Made by a program: the position numbers and the translations under genes. A DNA stretch of 64,000 bases. It comes from Streptomyces sp. NBC_00287. GTDB taxonomy: Bacteria > Actinomycetota > Actinomycetes > Streptomycetales > Streptomycetaceae. Positions 60,572 to 64,000 of this stretch are shown one piece after another. The stretch covers positions 2,232,001 to 2,296,000 of the forward strand of contig NZ_CP108053.1 in assembly GCF_036173105.1 (NCBI RefSeq), written 5' to 3'. Position 1 is the stretch's first letter. Each line of letters starts with the position of its first letter. The notes below the pieces were generated by a model. It searched no databases and was not told the DNA's origin. It was given only the letters and a program-made list of their open reading frames with translations.

Positions 60572-61224
60572 TCCTGGCCTTCCTGGTTGGCGGCGTCGGG
60601 GAACGCGCGCTCGACGAACGACGCGATATGGGCGTGCAGGGCGCGGGCCGCGCCGTCCGAGTCGCCGTCGAGGGCGAGCCGCAGGATCTCCCGGTGCTCA
60701 CCGGCCTCCCGCTCCCAGGAGGGCGAGGCGGCCCAGGCGACGGCGGAGACCAGGGCGGCCTGGTCACGGACCTCGTCGAGCATCCGGCCGAGCAGCGGGT
60801 TACCGCAGGGCAGGTAGAGGGCGCGGTGGAACTCCCGGTTGGCGAGGGAGCGTTCGGCGGTGTCGGACGCCTGGTCCGCCCGGGTCAGCGCGTCCCGGGC
60901 GGCATCCAGCGAGGCGCCTCGCTTCACCGCCCGCTTCAGCGCCTCGGGTTCGAGGAGCAGCCGCACGTCGTAGACCTCGCGCGCCATGTCCGCGTCCACC
61001 ATGCGCACCGTGACGCCCTTGTACTGGCTCATCACGACGAGCCCGGTCCCGGCGAGCGTCTTGAGCGCCTCGCGCACCGGGGTCTTGGACACCCCGAACT
61101 GCGCGGCGAGCTCGGTCTCCACCAGGGCCTGTCCGGGCGTCAACTGCCCGGTGAGGATACGGCGTTTGATCTCCTCCAGCACATATTGCGTGCGGGAGGG
61201 GATCGGCGTGGGCACAGAGGTCAT
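60568..61224 (-). CDS. GntR-family (FCD) transcriptional regulator
   Basis: 218 residues. N-terminal winged HTH (YVLEEIKRRILTGQLTPGQA, VSKTPVREALKTLAGTGLVV) and all-helical FCD ligand domain (DARDALTRADQASDTAERSL, NREFHRALYLPCGNPLLGRM with likely metal-binding Asp/His set). FCD regulators sense organic and sugar acids, for example galacturonate, gluconate and ketodeoxy acids. It is the first gene of the - strand catabolic run and overlaps the DHDPS-family gene, so it probably represses its own operon through the palindromes at 61255-61277. Confidence 0.93.
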   Translation of the reverse strand: MTSVPTPIPSRTQYVLEEIKRRILTGQLTPGQALVETELAAQFGVSKTPVREALKTLAGTGLVVMSQYKGVTVRMVDADMAREVYDVRLLLEPEALKRAVKRGASLDAARDALTRADQASDTAERSLANREFHRALYLPCGNPLLGRMLDEVRDQAALVSAVAWAASPSWEREAGEHREILRLALDGDSDGAARALHAHIASFVERAFPDAANQEGQE

Positions 61225-61254
61225 GCGCGCCTCTCGGATCTCACATATCGCGTC

Positions 61255-61277
61255 TCATATATGACGTACGAAGTACG
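61255..61277. promoter_or_regulatory. GntR operator candidates TCATATATGA and CGTACGAAGTACG
   Basis: Two adjacent palindromes, a perfect ten-base TCATATATGA (61255-61264) and CGTAC-GAA-GTACG (61265-61277), lie between the -10 box and the GntR start. A related half TCACATAT occurs at 61241-61248. Their place just downstream of the predicted transcript start suits autorepression by the GntR/FCD protein. Confidence 0.6.
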
Positions 61278-61285
61278 ACGCGATG

Positions 61286-61314
61286 AAGGTAGGAGCGCCA
61301 CTGTGTTTCGTCAA
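61286..61314 (-). promoter_or_regulatory. Promoter of the GntR-headed catabolic operon
   Basis: On the - strand TTGACG (61314-61309), a 17-base spacer and TACCTT (61291-61286) form a good HrdB-type promoter. The start of transcription would be near 61279, giving a leader of about 55 bases that contains both operator candidates. Confidence 0.65.
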
Positions 61315-61346
61315 TGCTTCTGACAAAGGAAGTTGAGGTTGCCCGG

Positions 61347-62096
61347 TCAGAGGGTGTGGGTCTCCCCCACCCGTGCGGTGGCGGTGGGCCCGCCGAAGAC
61401 TGCGGCGGCACGGGCGGTTGCCGCTTCCGGGGTGAGGGTGGGCCCGACATGCGTGACGAGCAGCCGTCCGGCGCCCTCGGCGCAGGCGCCGGCGTCCTCC
61501 GGTGTGAGATGCACGCGCTGTTCGCCTTCGCGATGCGCGTCGATGTCGGCCTCGCTCAGGAACAGGTCGGCACCGCGGGCGAGTTCGGTGAGCGCCTCGC
61601 ACGGTCCGCTGTCCCCGGAGTAGGCGAGCACCCGTCCCGCGCACTCGGCGCGCAGCCCGTACGCCTCGACGTCGTGCACGACCGCGCGGGCGGCGAGCCG
61701 CAGTTCGCCGTGGCGGGCGACATGCCCGTCGGACAGGGGCCGGAAGTCGAAGACGCCGCTGAGGAATTCGGTGTCCGGCCGCCCGAAGAACCCGGCGAGA
61801 CGCTGGGCGCAGTCACGCGGGGCGTACACGGGGATGGGAGCGGGCGGGGTGAGCCCTCCGTAGGCGAACGCGTAGAAGGCGGCGGTCAGATCGGCGTAGT
61901 GATCGGCATGCAGATGCGAGATCCAGATGGCGTCGAGCCGCGCCGGATCCGTGTGCCGCTGCAACTCCGCGAAGGTCCCGGTACCGGCGTCCACCCACAC
62001 CTCGGCGCCCCCGCCGCGCAGCAGATAGCCGGAGCAGGGGCGGTCGGGGGCGGGGTGGGGGGAGGCGGTACCGAGGACGGTGAGCGTGATCGACAT
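61347..62096 (-). CDS. MBL-fold metal-dependent hydrolase
   Basis: 249 residues. RNase Z/ElaC-like beta-lactamase fold: VLGTASPHPAPDRPCSGYLL, the zinc motif WISHLHADHYADLTAAFYAF (HxHxDH), LAYSGDSGPCEALTELARGA, and LLVTHVGPTLTPE. Lacks the exosite of tRNase Z, so a small-molecule hydrolase or phosphodiesterase is more likely. ATG start at 62096. Its stop is about 35 bases from the GntR promoter on the same strand, so weak read-through into the catabolic operon is possible. Confidence 0.9.
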   Translation of the reverse strand: MSITLTVLGTASPHPAPDRPCSGYLLRGGGAEVWVDAGTGTFAELQRHTDPARLDAIWISHLHADHYADLTAAFYAFAYGGLTPPAPIPVYAPRDCAQRLAGFFGRPDTEFLSGVFDFRPLSDGHVARHGELRLAARAVVHDVEAYGLRAECAGRVLAYSGDSGPCEALTELARGADLFLSEADIDAHREGEQRVHLTPEDAGACAEGAGRLLVTHVGPTLTPEAATARAAAVFGGPTATARVGETHTL

Positions 62097-62136
62097 GCGG
62101 GGAGGGTAGATGCCCGCCCCACTCAGCCGCCCCTTC

Positions 62137-62727
62137 TTATGGCTTCTGCGACCACTCCGGATCCCGGCCGCTCAACCCCACCGCCCGGTCGAGCAGGGAC
62201 GCGTCCTCCGGCACCGGGACGACCGGGCCGAAGATCTCGCCACGGCTGGGGTCGTCCTTGGAGGCGAGGAGGAAGTCGTGGCAGGCCTGGAGCGCGGTCG
62301 GGTCGGGGGTGTACGGCTGACCGGTGGCCCGGGCCAGGTCCCAGCCGTGGATGACCAGTTCGTCGATGGCGACGGCACCGGCGACCGCGCCGGGGAGGTC
62401 GAAGCCGCCCGCTCGGGTCATCCCCGTCCAGGCGGCCGGGTCCCGCCACGCCTCGGCGAGTTCGTCGAGGACCTTGGGCAGCTCCTCGCGCCAGCCGGGG
62501 CCGATGTCCGGGACGAGCTCTCCGGGGTTGGTGTCGGTCGTGGGGCCCAGTAGCTTGCGCCCGGCGTCACGGAAGGCGACGGACAGCTGCAGCACATGGC
62601 CCAGCATGTGGCGTACGGCCAGCTCCGGACAGGGTGTGGGGTCTGTCAGCTGTTCGTCGCTCACGCCCTCGGCGAGACGGGCCAGGACTTGGGTCTGCGG
62701 GCCGAGGTCGATCATCGGATCCGTCAT
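62137..62727 (-). CDS. TIGR03086-type metal-binding protein (mycothiol-transferase/DinB fold)
   Basis: 196 residues from ATG 62727 with GAGGAG before it; the longer frame is not needed. Four-helix DinB-like fold: LTDPTPCPELAVRHMLGHVL with the first metal His, and the second His in ELVIHGWDLARATGQPY, then a short C-terminal domain. Members of this actinobacterial family are thought to transfer or isomerise using mycothiol. Substrate unknown. Monocistronic or with the MBL gene 40 bases downstream. Confidence 0.88.
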   Translation of the reverse strand: MTDPMIDLGPQTQVLARLAEGVSDEQLTDPTPCPELAVRHMLGHVLQLSVAFRDAGRKLLGPTTDTNPGELVPDIGPGWREELPKVLDELAEAWRDPAAWTGMTRAGGFDLPGAVAGAVAIDELVIHGWDLARATGQPYTPDPTALQACHDFLLASKDDPSRGEIFGPVVPVPEDASLLDRAVGLSGRDPEWSQKP

Positions 62728-62883
62728 TGACTGCTCCTCATGGTTCCGGATTGGTTCCCGGGGTGCTCCTGAAGGGTGGACCATCCGCATCCCGAAAACT
62801 CATCGCCGCCACGGATTCCGGCCACCTTCCTAAGGCACCTGCCCGATCCCGCCCCCACGTCCTTAGACCCACGATGTCCAGGC

Positions 62884-64000
62884 ATGACGACCCCCTGGCC
62901 CCTACTCCGCGACCGCACCTCCCTGCTCTGCCTCACGGGTGTGGTGATCTCCGGCTTCGGCACCTCGGCGCTCTGGCTGGTGTCGGGCGTATGGGTGAAG
63001 GACCTCACCGGCTCGGACCGGCTCGCCGCGCTCTGCATGCTCGCCATGTCGGCGCCCACCCTCGCGGGCCCACTGCTCGGCACCCTCGCCGACCGCGTCC
63101 GCCGCGCACCCCTGCTGATCGCCACGAACCTGCTGCTCGCCGTCCTCCTGCTCACCCTCTTCGCCGTGGACTCCCGGGACGGCCTGTGGCTGCTCTTCAC
63201 CGTCCTTTTCGTGTACGGCGCCGCAGGCGTCGTCCATGACGCGGCGGAGTCCGCCCTCGTCGTCTCCGCCGTCCCCGGGCCCCTGCTGGGCGACTTCAAC
63301 GGACTGCGCATGACGGCGGGCGAGGGCATGAAGATCCTCGCCCCACCCGCCGGTGCCGCGCTCTACGCGCTGTACGGCGGCCCGAGCGTCGCCATGGTCG
63401 ACGCGGTCACCTTCGTCGCCGCCGCTTGTCTGTACGCCTGCCTGCGTGTCAAGGAGCAGAGGCCCGAACCGTCCACCGGCGACTGGCGCGCTCGGACCGC
63501 TGAAGGCGCCCGTCATGTGTGGTCGCACCCCAGCATGCGACGGCTGATCATGGCCGGCGGCACCACCATGCTGTGCGCCGGTGTCAATGGAGCCTTGATC
63601 TACCCGGTCGTCGAAGGCCTCGGCCACTCCCCCGCGTACGCCGGTGTGCTCTACGCCGTCCAGGGCGCTGGATCGGTGGTCGTGGGCCTGCTCTCCGGCC
63701 CCGCCCTCCGCCGCCTCGGCGCCCACCGCTTCGCCGCGTACGGCATCGCCCTGCTCGGCGTCGCCGTGTCCCTGCGCGCCGTCCCCTCCGACCCGGTGGC
63801 GCTGGCGTGCAGCGCGGCGATCGGCGCGGGTCTGCCCGCCGTACTGATCGCCGCGCTGACCCATGTCCAGCACCAGACTCCGGGCCCGCTGCTGGGCCGG
63901 GTCACCGCCACCGCCAACACGCTCGTGTTCACCCCGAACGTGATCGGCCTCGCCGCGGGCGCGGCACTGGTCGAACCGGTCGATCACCGGCTGCTGCTGG
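62884..64000 (+). CDS. MFS transporter, 3' truncated by the window end
   Basis: 372 codons are present from ATG 62884 with no stop before the end. Starts MTTPWPLLRDRTSLLCLTGV, followed by spans such as LLLAVLLLTLFAVD, GVLYAVQGAGSVVVGLLSG, and LGRVTATANTLVFTPNVIGL. MFS_3/enterobactin-exporter-like layout of 12 spans; motif A-like LLGTLADRVRRAPLLI after span 2. Divergent from the TIGR03086-type gene with 156 bases between. Probably a drug or siderophore exporter. Confidence 0.88.
   Translation, partial: MTTPWPLLRDRTSLLCLTGVVISGFGTSALWLVSGVWVKDLTGSDRLAALCMLAMSAPTLAGPLLGTLADRVRRAPLLIATNLLLAVLLLTLFAVDSRDGLWLLFTVLFVYGAAGVVHDAAESALVVSAVPGPLLGDFNGLRMTAGEGMKILAPPAGAALYALYGGPSVAMVDAVTFVAAACLYACLRVKEQRPEPSTGDWRARTAEGARHVWSHPSMRRLIMAGGTTMLCAGVNGALIYPVVEGLGHSPAYAGVLYAVQGAGSVVVGLLSGPALRRLGAHRFAAYGIALLGVAVSLRAVPSDPVALACSAAIGAGLPAVLIAALTHVQHQTPGPLLGRVTATANTLVFTPNVIGLAAGAALVEPVDHRLLL

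Noticed and set aside
1..64000. tRNA, rRNA, CRISPR arrays, insertion sequences, attachment sites
   Set aside because: None was recognised by eye on either strand; no cloverleaf-flanking CCA, no spaced direct repeats and no transposase motifs.

Overview
The window is high-GC, single-chromosome-arm-like actinobacterial DNA. GTG starts, four-base ATGA/GTGA stop-start overlaps, HrdB-like promoters and the gene order all point to Streptomyces. From memory, the order cob genes, LAETGG surface protein, amino-acid ABC operon, ectABCD, PBP, azgA-type permease, sigma factor and pectate lyases matches the S. coelicolor SCO1855-SCO1880 neighbourhood. No rRNA, tRNA, CRISPR array, insertion sequence or prophage was seen.

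Layout: (1) 1-5387, + strand: the tail of a cobalamin operon (truncated cobL, cbiG-cobJ fusion, cobH, cbiX-like chelatase, cobC-like aminotransferase), all translationally coupled. (2) 5396-12212, - strand: an orphan metzincin-like HExxHxxNxxH protein, a sortase-anchored LAETGG protein, and an operon of amidohydrolase plus polar amino-acid ABC importer with a textbook promoter/operator. (3) 12389-16894, + strand: a class V aminotransferase, then ectABCD (ectoine and hydroxyectoine synthesis). (4) 16907-27119: an ECF sigma/anti-sigma pair, a second class V aminotransferase, a DsbA/FrnE-like protein, a GlxA-type regulator with a coupled GNAT, an MFS pump, a decayed DUF1349 pseudogene, a LURP/scramblase-like protein and a two-component system whose kinase carries a one-base frameshift. 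(5) 27135-36026: an alpha-ketoglutaric semialdehyde dehydrogenase with divergent IclR regulator, a GNAT, a membrane protein plus two-component system, an orphan class B PBP and an AzgA-type purine permease. (6) 36275-61224: a SigE-like sigma factor and partner, then a large pectin and arabinan utilisation region. (7) 61347-64000: an MBL hydrolase, a mycothiol-transferase-like protein and a truncated MFS gene.

How the genes fit together: from 42.3 to 61.2 kb nearly everything lies on the - strand, headed by a GntR/FCD regulator with its own promoter and operator-like palindromes. It encodes secreted pectate lyases (PL1 twice, PL9), pectin methylesterases (CE8 twice), one PL1-CE8 fusion, a rhamnogalacturonan acetylesterase, GH43 enzymes, a sugar ABC importer without an ATPase (presumably energised by a shared MsiK-type ATPase), and an IlvD/Edd sugar-acid dehydratase with a DHDPS-family dehydratase/aldolase. 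Joined with the semialdehyde dehydrogenase at 27-28.7 kb, the last two would complete an oxidative (Weimberg-type) pentose or uronate route to 2-oxoglutarate. A PL3, a second PL9 and a tandem GH43-GH43 protein lie just upstream on mixed strands.

Three loci look damaged: a +1 frameshift in a PL9 lyase, a +1 frameshift in a histidine kinase, and a DUF1349 relic with two TGG-to-TGA changes and an internal deletion. The two frameshifts could be real or sequencing errors; the relic is a true pseudogene. Shared palindromes (GAAANTTTC and AAGCGCTT types) suggest at least two regulatory layers over the pectin genes besides the GntR protein.
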